Assembly: GCA_041493035.1 (NCBI GenBank)
Contig: JBGPYB010000101.1
Span: 1 to 17,229, forward strand
Direction of reading: 5' to 3'
Source of the DNA: JBGPYB01 sp041493035
GTDB taxonomy: Bacteria > Acidobacteriota > Vicinamibacteria > Fen-336
Length of the DNA: 17,229 nt
Part shown: positions 1 through 8,744 of the stretch, in pieces
Position numbering within the stretch: the stretch's first letter is position 1
How the letters are laid out: each line of letters opens with the position of its first letter
Translations under genes and position numbers: made by a program
The notes under the pieces: generated by a model
The model's input: only the letters and a program-made list of their open reading frames with translations
Told to the model about the DNA's origin: nothing
Databases searched by the model: none

Positions 1-3000
1 GGGACCGCCGTGGCCCCAGGCGACTACACGGCGGGATCGGGGACCCTCACATTCAACCCCGGCGTCACGACCCAGACGCTCAATGTGCCGGTGATCGGCG
101 ACACGCTCAGCGAAGCGAACGAGACCTTCTTCGTCAACCTGAGCGGTGCGGTCAACGCCACGGTTCTGGACGGCCAGGGCCAGGGAACCATCACCAACGA
201 TGACGCGCCCCCGACGTTGTCGGTGGACGACGTTGCGGTTCTCGAGGGCACGGGCGTCGGCAACGTGGCGACGTTCCACGTCACGCTCTCGAAGATCGCG
301 GGCCAGACGGTTACGGTGCATTACACGACCGCCAACGGAACGGCCGTCCAGCCGGGCGACTACACGCTGACGGCCGGCACCCTCACTTTCGCGGCCGGGA
401 CGACGTCAGCGACCGTCAACGTGCCCATCGTCGGCGACAGTCTCGGCGAGAACAACGAGATCTACTACCTTTCCCTGAGCGCGCCCGTCGGAGCCACGCT
501 GCTCAAGCCCCTGGGCCAGGGGACGATCCTGGACGACGACGAGCTTGGCAAGATCGCCTTCGCCGCGCCGGTATTCGCCGTCAAAGGCGGCGCGCTCTCG
601 GCGACGATCTCGGTGACGCGCACCGAGAGCACGCTGGGAACGGTGCTCGTCAACTACGCCACCTCGGATGGAACGGCGCTCGCCGGGCAGGACTACATGC
701 CGGCGAGCGGTGTCCTCACGTTCACAGCGGGCGTGACGACCCGCAGCTTCGTCGTTCCGATTCTCAAGGATGCCGCCTTCGGGCCCGATCAGACCCTGCT
801 CGTGACCCTGAGCAATCCCACGGGGGGCAGCGTCCTGGGCGCGAATGCCACGGCCGCCGTGACGATCAGCAACAACACTCAGTCGATCTTCTCCTTCGCC
901 ACAGCGGCTTACACGACACTGGAAGGGGCCTTGGCGACCACCGTTTCCGTCCGGCGCACGGGGTTGATCACCAACGCTGCGACGGTGGGCTACACCGTGA
1001 CCGGCGGGACGGCCACGCAGGGCTCCGACTACGCCGCTGGAGGGAGCGGGACGCTGACGTTCCCGGCCGGGTCCGCCCTCCAGACCTTCACGGTCCAGGC
1101 TATCGACGACAACCTGCCAGAAGGACCGGAGACGGCGATTCTCTCGCTCTCGAATCCCGTGAGCCTCGATTCGACGATTGGGGCGAGCGTGGGGACCCCC
1201 GCCACGACGACGGTGACGATCCTCGACAACGAGCCGATGATCCAGTTCCTTGCGACCAGTCTGAGCGTCGCGGAGCCCGCCCCCACCGCTCTGGCCTTCC
1301 CCACAGCCACGCTTATGGTCACGCGCAGCTCGGGTGTTGGCACCGCGACGGTGGACTACACCCTGGGCGGTACGGCGACTTCCGGCATCGGTGGGGACTA
1401 CCTGCCGCCGGGGTCCGGTTCGGGTCCCTGGACATTGGTCTTCCTGCCCGGAGTGTTGCAGCAGACGATCCCGTTCACGATTCTGCCCGACGATCTTGGA
1501 GAGCTAGCGGAGACGATCCAGGTGACGTTGTCGAACGCCGTGGGCGCCGGGCTCGGTCCGAACGGCACGGCCACCGTCACGATCGTCGACGAGCAACCCA
1601 AGCTCCAGTTCGCGCTAGCCGCCTACACCGTGGCCGAGTCGGCGGGGACGGCGACGCTCACGGTGACTCGTGGCACGGGTGTCGAGCCGCAGCCGGTCAC
1701 CGTGGACTACGCCGTCACGGGCGGGACGGCCACGCCTGGGCGGTACACGCTGGGGTCCGGCACCCTCACCTTCAATACGGGTGTGTTGTCCCAGACGATC
1801 CCCGTCACGATCAATCCGGACCTCATCGCCGAGGGCGATGAGACGGTGCTGGTGACGCTCTCGAACGCGCAACACGGGACGATCGGGACGATCGCGACGA
1901 CGGTGCTCACGATCACCGACGATGACGCGGCGGTCGTCTTCTTCAGCCCGGCGGCGTACACGGTGTTGGAGGCAATGCCGTCCGTCCTCGTGACCGTGAA
2001 GCGATCGGGACCGCTCACCGCGGCAGCATCGGTGAGCTACAACGTCACAGGTGGCACGGCGACGCAGGGAATTGATTTCTCAGGCGGGAACGGGTCAGTG
2101 CTCTTCCTGCCGGGGCAGTCCGTACAGACGTTCCCGATCACCATCACAGCCGACACCATCGTCGAGGGTTCGGAGACGATCAACCTGGCCCTCAGTTCTC
2201 CGTCTCCAGGGACCGCCCTCGGGACGCAACAGACCGCCGTCGTGACCATCGCGGACAACGATTCCACCGGGATATTCTCCTTCAGCGCGCCCACCTATTC
2301 GACCAGCGAGGCTGGCCCGGCTCCGACGATTACCGTCAAGCGGACAGGCGGCCTGGGGAGCGATGTGCGCGTCCACTACGCGACTGCCAACGGCACAGCA
2401 ACGGCCGGCTCCGACTACACCAACACTTCCGGGGACCTCATCTTCGCGGCCGGTGTCACGAGCATGACTTTCCAGGTCCCGATCCTCGAAGACGCCCTCC
2501 AGGAGGGCAACGAGAGCGTCCTGCTCACCTTGACGCCGGGGACGCCCGCTCAGCCGACGGAGCTGGCGGCCATCATCGGCCAGGGCTCGGCAACCTTGAC
2601 CATCGGAGACAACGACACGATCGGCGCCTTCTCGTTCTCCGCGCCGACCTTCAGCGTCGGCGAATCGGCGGGCGCGGCCGTCGTCACAGTAACCCGCACC
2701 GGCGGCGCCAGCGGCACCCCGCCCGGGAGCGCGGTGACGGTCCACTATGCCACCTCTCCGCTCACCGCCACGAACGGGGTGAACTACGCCGACACCTCGG
2801 GCAACCTGACGTTCGCGGCCGGAGAGACGAGCAAGTCCTTCGACGTCACGGTCATCGATGACACCGTCAAGACGGTGAACAAGACGGTGGCGCTCACGCT
2901 GAGTGCGCCCGCGGGCGGCGCGACGCTCGGGGCACAGTCGTCGTCGGTCCTCTGGATCCTGGACCAGGATCCGGGGACGCTTCCGACCAACGACTTTGTC

Positions 3001-6000
3001 GGCACGTTCGAATTCTCTGCACCGGTGTTCACGGTCACGGAGGGAATGCCCGTCGCGACGATCACCGTGAAGCGTACCGGTTACATCCTCGGGGCCGCAC
3101 AGGTCGGCTACGCGACGTCGGACGGATCGGCTCTCGGCGGACAGGATTACACGACGACGAGCGGCGCTCTCTTGTTTGCCGCGGGGGTGACGTCGCGCAC
3201 GTTCACGGTGCCGATCGCCAACAACCTCTTCTACAAGCCCGACAGCACGTTCCTCGTCACGCTGAGCAACCCCACCGCGAGCGCTGTCGTCGGGACGCAG
3301 TCGACGGCGGCCGTGAACATCGTCGACAACGACGTGTCGGTGTTCTCGTTCACCACCGCGACCTATACGACGACCGAAGGGGCCTTGGCGACGAGCGTAG
3401 TGGTGCGACGAACGGGAACAGTCACGAACGCTGCGACGGTGAATTACGTCGTGACGGGTGGAACGGCCACACAAGGCGCCGACTACATCGTCGGGGGGAG
3501 CGGAACGCTGACCTTCCCGGCAGGGTCCATCTCGCAGACCTTCACTGTCCAGGTGATCGACGATAACGTGTCAGAGGGGCCCGAGACGGCCGTTCTTTCA
3601 CTGACGGGCCCCATCAGCAGCCCCACGACAGCCGGTGCGATCGGTGCCAGCATCGGGACTCCCGCCACGACCACCGTGACGATCCTCGACAACGAGCCGA
3701 CGATCCAATTCCTTGGGACGGCCGTGAACGTCTCGGAGCCCGCTCCGACCGCGACGGCGTTCCCGACGGGGATACTGGTGGTCAGGCGGAGCACGGGCGT
3801 CGGTACGGCAACGGTGGACTACACCCTGGGTGGGACGGCCACGCCCGGCTTTGGTGGGGACTACCTGCCGCCCGGGTCTGGTTCGGGTCCGTGGACCTTG
3901 GAGTTCCTGCCCGGAGTGTTGCAGCTGACGATCCCGTTCACGATTCTCCCCGACGATCTGGGAGAGCCTGCTGAGACGATCCAGGCGACGTTGTCGAACG
4001 CGGTGGGCGCGGGGCTCGGTCCGAACAGCACGGCCACCGTCACGATCCTGGACGAGCAACCCAAGCTCCAGTTCGCGCTGGCCGCTTACACCGCGGCCGA
4101 ACCAGCGTCCCTGCCAATCACGATTAACCTCACGGTGACCCGTGGCACAGGCATTGAGCCGCTGCCGGTTACCGTGCACTACGCCGTCACCGGTGGAACC
4201 GCCACGCCCACCCGATTCTCGCTGCCTTCCGGAGACTTGACCTTCAACACGGGTGAGCTCAGCAAGACGATTCCGGTCACGGTCAACCCGGACAGCCTCG
4301 CCGAGGGCGACGAGACGGTGCTGGTGACGCTCTCGAACGCGCAACACGCGACCATCGGGACGATTGGGACAACGGTGCTCACGATCACCGACGGCCTCGA
4401 CGACCCGCCGGCGGTCTTCTTCAGCCCCACAGCTTACACGGTGTCGGAGGCGGTCCCGTCAGTCCTCATGACCGTGAAGCGCTCCGGGCCGCTCACCGGC
4501 TCGGCACAGGTCTACTACGCGGTTACCGGCGGAACGGCGACGCAAGGGCTCGACTACCAGGGCGGCAACGGCGTCCTCGTCTTCCCGCCGGGAGTGGCCA
4601 TCAAGACCTTCCCGATCACCATCCAGCCCGACACGATCGTCGAGGGCGCGCAGACGATCAACCTGGCCCTCAGTTCCCTGTCTCCGGGGACCGTGCTCGG
4701 GACGCAGTCGACCGCGGTCGTGACGATCACCGACAACGACTCGACCGGACTCCTCTCCTTCAGCACGCCCGCCTATTCCCTCAATGAAGCCGGGTTCGCA
4801 GCCACGATCACCGTCACGCGGGCCAGTGGGCTCGGGAACAACGTGCGCGTCCACTACGCCACCGCCGACGGCACTGCGACCGCCAGTTCCGACTACACCA
4901 GTACGTCAGGGGATCTCGTCTTCGCGGCGGGCGTCACGAGCCTGACTTTCCAAGTCCCGATCACCGACGACCCCGCCCCGGAAGGCAACCAGACTGTCCA
5001 GCTCACGTTGACGCCGGGGACGCCGACCGCCGGCGAGCTGCCGGCCACAATCGGCCTGGGCGCGGCCACATTGACCATCGTGGACAACGACACCATAGGA
5101 GCCTTCTCCTTCTCCGCCCCGACCTTCAGCGTGGCCGAATCGGGTGGCGCAGCCATCGTCACCGTGACCCGCTCCGGCGGCGCGAGCGGTACGCCTCCCG
5201 GGAGCGCGGTGACGGTCCACTATGCGACGTCGCCCCTCACTGCCACCGGAGCCAACTACACCGACACGTCCGGCGACCTGACGTTCGCTGCCGGAGAGGC
5301 GAGCAAGACCTTCCCGGTCGGCGTCACGGACGACGCCGTTCACACGGCGGACAAGACGGTGGCGCTGACGCTCAGCAATCCAGGGGGCGGCGCGACGCTG
5401 GGGACGCAGCCATCGGCGGTTCTCTGGATCGTGGACAAGGACCCCGGTACCGACCCGATCAACGGCGGCACGATCCAGTTCACGGCGCCCGTCTTCACGG
5501 TCACGGAGGGACTGGCATTTGCCACGGTCAACGTCCAGCGGATCGGCCCGACGACGGCCACGGTGCGAGTCAACTACGCGACATCGAACGGAACGGCGTT
5601 CGCGGGACCTGGGCTCGACTACACGGCGACGAGCGGCATCCTCACGTTTGCCGCGGGGGTGACGGCTCGCAGCTTCACGGTGCCGATCGCCAACAACCTG
5701 TCCTACAGGGCCGACAACACGTTCCTCGTCAACCTGAGCAACCCGGCCGGCGGCGCCGTCATTGGGGCGCTGGCCACGGCGACCGTAAGCATCATCGACA
5801 ACGACTTGTCGGTGTTCTCCTTCTTCACGACGAGCTACACGCCCCCGGAAGGAGCCCTGGCGACGAGCGTCCAGGTGCGGCGCACGGGCGTGATCACGAA
5901 CACAGCGACCGTTGGCTATTCCGTGACGGGCGGGACGGCCACGCCGTTGGACTACACCTTGGGTGGGAGCGGCACGCTGACCTTCCCGCCCGGGTCCGTT

Positions 6001-7902
6001 CTCCAGAGCTTTGCCATCCAGGCGACCGACGACAACCTGCCGGAGGCGCCAGAAACGGTCGTTCTTTCGCTAACGAACCCTGTGAGCACTTCCCCCACGA
6101 CCATAGGCGCCAGCGTGGGGACTCCTGCCACCACGACGGTGACGATCCTCGACAACGAGCCGACGATCCAATTCCTTGCCACGGCCTTGACCGTGGCGGA
6201 GCCGGCCCCGACGGCTTCGGTCTTCCCAACAGCGACGCCCCTTGTCCAGCGCAGCTCGGGCATCGGCACGGCGACGGTGGACTACACGCTGGGAGGCACC
6301 GCCACGCCCGGGGGCTTCCTGGTTGGCGACTACCAGCCGCCATCGACCAACACGGGTGGAACGCTGCAGTTCCTGCCCGGGGAGATCCAGAAGCCGATCC
6401 CCTTCACGATCTGGCCCGACGACGTGGGTGAGCCGGCGGAGACGATCCAGGTGACGCTCTCGAACTCGGTGGGGGCGGGACTGGGTCCGAAGACCTCGGC
6501 CACGATCACGATCCTCGACGCGCAACCGAAGGTGCAGTTCGCGCTCAGCGCCTACACCGTGGCCGAGTCCGCTGGGACGGCCAACCTCGTGGTGACCCGG
6601 ACTTCCGCCGCGGAGCAGGTGATCGTGAACTACGCCGTCAGCGGAGGGACGGCGACTCCCGGCCGTTACGCTTTGCCGCCGCCGGGGTCATTGACCTTCG
6701 CCCCCGGTGAGCTCAGCAAGACGATCGCCGTGACCATCAACGACGACCTCATCGCCGAGGGCGATGAAACGGTGCTGGTGTCGCTCTCGGAGCCCGCGGG
6801 TGCGAACGCAACCATCGGGACGCCGGCGACGACCGTACTGACGATCACCGACACCGACGCGCCAGCCGTCTTCTTCAGTCCGAGCGTCTACTCGGTGTCG
6901 GAGGCGTTGCCAACCGTTCTCGTGACCGTGAAGCGCTCTGGACCGCTGACAGGATCCGCACAGGTGTTCTACAGCGTCACCGGTGGAACGGCGCCCCAGG
7001 GTCTCGACTTCCTGGGCGGCAACGGCGTTCTGATCTTCACTCCGGGAGTCGCGATCAAGACCTTCCCGATCACGATCCAACCCGACACGTTCGTCGAAGG
7101 CCCGCAGACCATCAACCTGGCTCTCGCCTCTCCTTCGGGGGCGGTCCTCGGGACGCAATCGACCGCCATCGTGACGATCACCGACAACGACTCCACAGGG
7201 ACATTCTCATTCAGCGCGCCAACCTATTCCGTGGGCGAAGCCGGGTTCGCGGCGACGATCGCCGTCACCCGGACCGGTGGCCTGGGAAGCGAGGTGCGCG
7301 TCCACTACGCGACGGCCGACGGGACCGCGACGGCCGGGTCCGACTACCCCGGCACCTCGGGAGACCTCGTCTTCGGGGCGGGCGTCACGAGCATGACCTT
7401 CCAGGTCCCAATCCTCGACGACACCATCCAGGAGGGGAACGAGACCATCCTGCTCACCCTGACGCCGGGGACGCCCCACGCCGGCGAGCTGCCGGCCACC
7501 ATCGGCCAGGGCTCGGCCACGCTGACCATCGTGGACGATGACGCCATCGGTGTCTTCTCCTTCTCCTCGCCACACTTCAGCGTCGGCGAGGCTGAAGGCG
7601 TGGCCGTCGTCACCGTGACGCGAACAGGGGCGGCCAGCGGCAACGCAGGGCCCGGAAGCACCGTCACCGTCCACTACGCAACCTCGGCAGGCACAGCATC
7701 GCCAATCACCAACTATACCGACACGTCGGGGGATCTGACCTTCGCCGCCGGTGAAACCACCAAGTCCTTCCAGGTCACCGTCAAGGACGATGGCGTCGCC
7801 GCCCTGGACAAGACAGTCACCCTCACATTGAGCGGTGCATCGGGCGGCGCAACGCTGGGCCCACAGCCCACCGCCGTCCTCTGGATCGTCAACAACGACT
7901 GA
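1..7902 (+). CDS. Giant Calx-beta repeat protein (5' partial)
   Basis: The frame is already open at base 1 (GTAVAPGDYT, inside a Calx-beta motif), so the true start and any signal peptide lie upstream; the GTG at 10 is not the start. The 2633 visible residues are almost wholly Calx-beta domains of about 110-125 aa, with recurring GTAxxGxDY, GxLTFxxG, VxIxDD and TVTIxDND motifs. One partial domain (bases 1-213) and one complete domain (214-549) are followed by 21 domains forming three copies of a seven-domain block. Calx-beta domains are beta-sandwiches, often Ca2+-binding, common in very large extracellular adhesin-like proteins, so a surface or secreted structural role is inferred. I see no cysteine, enzymatic domain, transmembrane segment, RTX repeats or PEP-CTERM/LPXTG tail; the protein ends on the last strand (LWIVNND). 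Two P-loop kinase-like genes follow on the same strand. Confidence 0.93.
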   Translation, partial: GTAVAPGDYTAGSGTLTFNPGVTTQTLNVPVIGDTLSEANETFFVNLSGAVNATVLDGQGQGTITNDDAPPTLSVDDVAVLEGTGVGNVATFHVTLSKIAGQTVTVHYTTANGTAVQPGDYTLTAGTLTFAAGTTSATVNVPIVGDSLGENNEIYYLSLSAPVGATLLKPLGQGTILDDDELGKIAFAAPVFAVKGGALSATISVTRTESTLGTVLVNYATSDGTALAGQDYMPASGVLTFTAGVTTRSFVVPILKDAAFGPDQTLLVTLSNPTGGSVLGANATAAVTISNNTQSIFSFATAAYTTLEGALATTVSVRRTGLITNAATVGYTVTGGTATQGSDYAAGGSGTLTFPAGSALQTFTVQAIDDNLPEGPETAILSLSNPVSLDSTIGASVGTPATTTVTILDNEPMIQFLATSLSVAEPAPTALAFPTATLMVTRSSGVGTATVDYTLGGTATSGIGGDYLPPGSGSGPWTLVFLPGVLQQTIPFTILPDDLGELAETIQVTLSNAVGAGLGPNGTATVTIVDEQPKLQFALAAYTVAESAGTATLTVTRGTGVEPQPVTVDYAVTGGTATPGRYTLGSGTLTFNTGVLSQTIPVTINPDLIAEGDETVLVTLSNAQHGTIGTIATTVLTITDDDAAVVFFSPAAYTVLEAMPSVLVTVKRSGPLTAAASVSYNVTGGTATQGIDFSGGNGSVLFLPGQSVQTFPITITADTIVEGSETINLALSSPSPGTALGTQQTAVVTIADNDSTGIFSFSAPTYSTSEAGPAPTITVKRTGGLGSDVRVHYATANGTATAGSDYTNTSGDLIFAAGVTSMTFQVPILEDALQEGNESVLLTLTPGTPAQPTELAAIIGQGSATLTIGDNDTIGAFSFSAPTFSVGESAGAAVVTVTRTGGASGTPPGSAVTVHYATSPLTATNGVNYADTSGNLTFAAGETSKSFDVTVIDDTVKTVNKTVALTLSAPAGGATLGAQSSSVLWILDQDPGTLPTNDFVGTFEFSAPVFTVTEGMPVATITVKRTGYILGAAQVGYATSDGSALGGQDYTTTSGALLFAAGVTSRTFTVPIANNLFYKPDSTFLVTLSNPTASAVVGTQSTAAVNIVDNDVSVFSFTTATYTTTEGALATSVVVRRTGTVTNAATVNYVVTGGTATQGADYIVGGSGTLTFPAGSISQTFTVQVIDDNVSEGPETAVLSLTGPISSPTTAGAIGASIGTPATTTVTILDNEPTIQFLGTAVNVSEPAPTATAFPTGILVVRRSTGVGTATVDYTLGGTATPGFGGDYLPPGSGSGPWTLEFLPGVLQLTIPFTILPDDLGEPAETIQATLSNAVGAGLGPNSTATVTILDEQPKLQFALAAYTAAEPASLPITINLTVTRGTGIEPLPVTVHYAVTGGTATPTRFSLPSGDLTFNTGELSKTIPVTVNPDSLAEGDETVLVTLSNAQHATIGTIGTTVLTITDGLDDPPAVFFSPTAYTVSEAVPSVLMTVKRSGPLTGSAQVYYAVTGGTATQGLDYQGGNGVLVFPPGVAIKTFPITIQPDTIVEGAQTINLALSSLSPGTVLGTQSTAVVTITDNDSTGLLSFSTPAYSLNEAGFAATITVTRASGLGNNVRVHYATADGTATASSDYTSTSGDLVFAAGVTSLTFQVPITDDPAPEGNQTVQLTLTPGTPTAGELPATIGLGAATLTIVDNDTIGAFSFSAPTFSVAESGGAAIVTVTRSGGASGTPPGSAVTVHYATSPLTATGANYTDTSGDLTFAAGEASKTFPVGVTDDAVHTADKTVALTLSNPGGGATLGTQPSAVLWIVDKDPGTDPINGGTIQFTAPVFTVTEGLAFATVNVQRIGPTTATVRVNYATSNGTAFAGPGLDYTATSGILTFAAGVTARSFTVPIANNLSYRADNTFLVNLSNPAGGAVIGALATATVSIIDNDLSVFSFFTTSYTPPEGALATSVQVRRTGVITNTATVGYSVTGGTATPLDYTLGGSGTLTFPPGSVLQSFAIQATDDNLPEAPETVVLSLTNPVSTSPTTIGASVGTPATTTVTILDNEPTIQFLATALTVAEPAPTASVFPTATPLVQRSSGIGTATVDYTLGGTATPGGFLVGDYQPPSTNTGGTLQFLPGEIQKPIPFTIWPDDVGEPAETIQVTLSNSVGAGLGPKTSATITILDAQPKVQFALSAYTVAESAGTANLVVTRTSAAEQVIVNYAVSGGTATPGRYALPPPGSLTFAPGELSKTIAVTINDDLIAEGDETVLVSLSEPAGANATIGTPATTVLTITDTDAPAVFFSPSVYSVSEALPTVLVTVKRSGPLTGSAQVFYSVTGGTAPQGLDFLGGNGVLIFTPGVAIKTFPITIQPDTFVEGPQTINLALASPSGAVLGTQSTAIVTITDNDSTGTFSFSAPTYSVGEAGFAATIAVTRTGGLGSEVRVHYATADGTATAGSDYPGTSGDLVFGAGVTSMTFQVPILDDTIQEGNETILLTLTPGTPHAGELPATIGQGSATLTIVDDDAIGVFSFSSPHFSVGEAEGVAVVTVTRTGAASGNAGPGSTVTVHYATSAGTASPITNYTDTSGDLTFAAGETTKSFQVTVKDDGVAALDKTVTLTLSGASGGATLGPQPTAVLWIVNND
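550..3003 (+). repeat. Calx-beta seven-domain block, copy 1
   Basis: First copy of the higher-order unit. Domain starts by base: A 550, B 886, C 1240, D 1603, E 1933, F 2272, G 2626. Type signatures recur in the same order in the other copies. A has APVFxV; B has EGALAT and GTPATTTVTILDNEP; C has IQFL, SEPAPT or AEPAPT, and AGLGP; D has QFALxAYT and AEGDETVLV; E has VFFSP and VKRSGPLT; F has GLG followed by VRVHYAT; G has AFSFSAPTFSV and VLWI. The copy ends with a long Pro/Gly/Asp linker after LWILDQDPG. Confidence 0.9.
3004..5469 (+). repeat. Calx-beta seven-domain block, copy 2
   Basis: Second copy. Domain starts: A 3004, B 3340, C 3703, D 4066, E 4411, F 4750, G 5101. The start of the A domain is displaced 2454 bases from copy 1. 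The C-D segment is very similar to copy 1 at DNA level (about 3858-4090 against 1395-1627), which points to recent duplication or gene conversion. The D-E linker is slightly longer here (TDGLDDPP). Confidence 0.9.
5470..7899 (+). repeat. Calx-beta seven-domain block, copy 3
   Basis: Third copy. Domain starts: A 5470, B 5812, C 6166, D 6532, E 6865, F 7201, G 7552. It is displaced 2466 bases from copy 2. The final G domain lacks the DPG-rich linker seen after the other two G domains and ends directly at the stop codon. C and D are the most diverged of the three copies: the C domain lacks the GSGSGPW loop and the D domain lacks the EPxPVTV segment. Confidence 0.9.
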
Positions 7903-7991
7903 TGGAAACCCCGGAAGAGGCTGGGCGCGGTGCTCCAGATGCCATCCAGTCTGCTTGCTCCCCTCTCGGACGAGAGCATAGACTACCTCGG

Positions 7992-8711
7992 ATGCGGACG
8001 TTCACCGTGGCCTTCATCGGCCCTGACGGCGTGGGCAAGACGACCGTCGGCAGGGAGGTCGAAAGAACGTATCCGTCCCGGGTCAAATACCTCTACATGG
8101 GCGACAACGTCGAGGCCAGCAACTACATCCTCCCCACAACGCGCTGGTGGAGGACCCGCGGGGGACCGCAGAGGGCCGGGGGTGCGAAGATGGGTCCCTC
8201 CGGCCCGAAGCGGCACCCGGCAACGGGTTCGAACCCCCTCAGGCGATCGGTCAAGGCCGTGCGCGGCGAAATCCGATATGTCTTCAGCCTAACCACCCGG
8301 TTCCTCGAGGAAGCCTATCGGCAGGTCGTGGCGAACCGGTTCTCCAAGCGTGGGTACATCGTCCTCTTTGACCGGCATTTCATACTCGACTACTACCACA
8401 ACGACATCCTCGCCGCTGCGGGAAAGCGGTCCGTGAGGCGGCGGCTCCACGGCACCATCGTGCGGTGGCTCACCCGCGAGCCGGACCTCGTGATCTGCCT
8501 TGACGCCCCGGGCGCGGTGGTCTTCCAACGCAAGGGGGAGTTCTCGCCGGAGTTTCTGGAAGGCCGGCGCGCGCAGTACCTGAGCCTCCAGAACATCGTG
8601 AAGAACTTCGCAGTGGTCAACGCCGACCGGGAAGTCGGCCTCGTGATCCAGGACGTGAGCCGAGTCATCGCCGATTTCCAGGAGAGATTCGGGCAGCCAG
8701 CCCCCCACTGA
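7992..8711 (+). CDS. Thymidylate-kinase-like P-loop protein
   Basis: A 239-aa protein with a Walker A loop GPDGVGKTT at residues 10-18 (TMK-type GxDGxGKT), a DRH motif at 127-129 in VLFDRHFILDYY, a strand and acidic residue at DLVICLD (165-171), and an arginine-containing lid-like segment RKGEFSPEFLEGRR at 180-193. The fold matches the thymidylate kinase/nucleoside kinase clan. The usual DRYxxSxxAYQ signature is not conserved, and residues about 53-92 form a basic Gly/Pro-rich insert, so dTMP is not an assured substrate; such proteins also occur near polysaccharide genes. I place the start at ATG 7992 because it leads straight into the first strand. An ATG at 7902, overlapping the Calx-beta stop as TGATG, would add 30 unstructured residues. 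Neither start has a good Shine-Dalgarno site. Confidence 0.75.
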   Translation: MRTFTVAFIGPDGVGKTTVGREVERTYPSRVKYLYMGDNVEASNYILPTTRWWRTRGGPQRAGGAKMGPSGPKRHPATGSNPLRRSVKAVRGEIRYVFSLTTRFLEEAYRQVVANRFSKRGYIVLFDRHFILDYYHNDILAAAGKRSVRRRLHGTIVRWLTREPDLVICLDAPGAVVFQRKGEFSPEFLEGRRAQYLSLQNIVKNFAVVNADREVGLVIQDVSRVIADFQERFGQPAPH

Positions 8712-8734
8712 GGGGGCACACGCCGCCGAATTCT

Positions 8735-8738
8735 GAGG
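8735..8738 (+). promoter_or_regulatory. Shine-Dalgarno site of the HprK-like gene
   Basis: GAGG lies 6 bases before the GTG at 8745. It supports that GTG as an independent start for the HPr-kinase-like gene rather than read-through from the gene before it. Confidence 0.5.
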
Positions 8739-8744
8739 AACCAG

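Noticed and set aside
2095..3474. A long minus-strand open frame inside the Calx-beta gene
   Set aside because: Arg/Gly/Asp-rich shadow of the repeat protein; no recognisable domain. Similar shadows recur at equivalent places in the repeat copies.
1..7902. CRISPR array or simple tandem DNA repeat
   Set aside because: The periodicity is about 340-360 bases per domain and 2.45 kb per block, is in frame and encodes Calx-beta folds; there are no short identical repeats with spacers.
7963..7976. Small inverted repeat CTCTC-GGAC-GAGAG after the Calx-beta gene
   Set aside because: A five-base stem without a T-tract is too weak to call a terminator.
7902..7991. Thirty-residue N-terminal extension of the TMK-like protein from the ATG at 7902
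   Set aside because: The extension has no structure or Shine-Dalgarno and precedes the natural first strand before the P-loop. It cannot be excluded, since TGATG coupling with the Calx-beta stop is possible.
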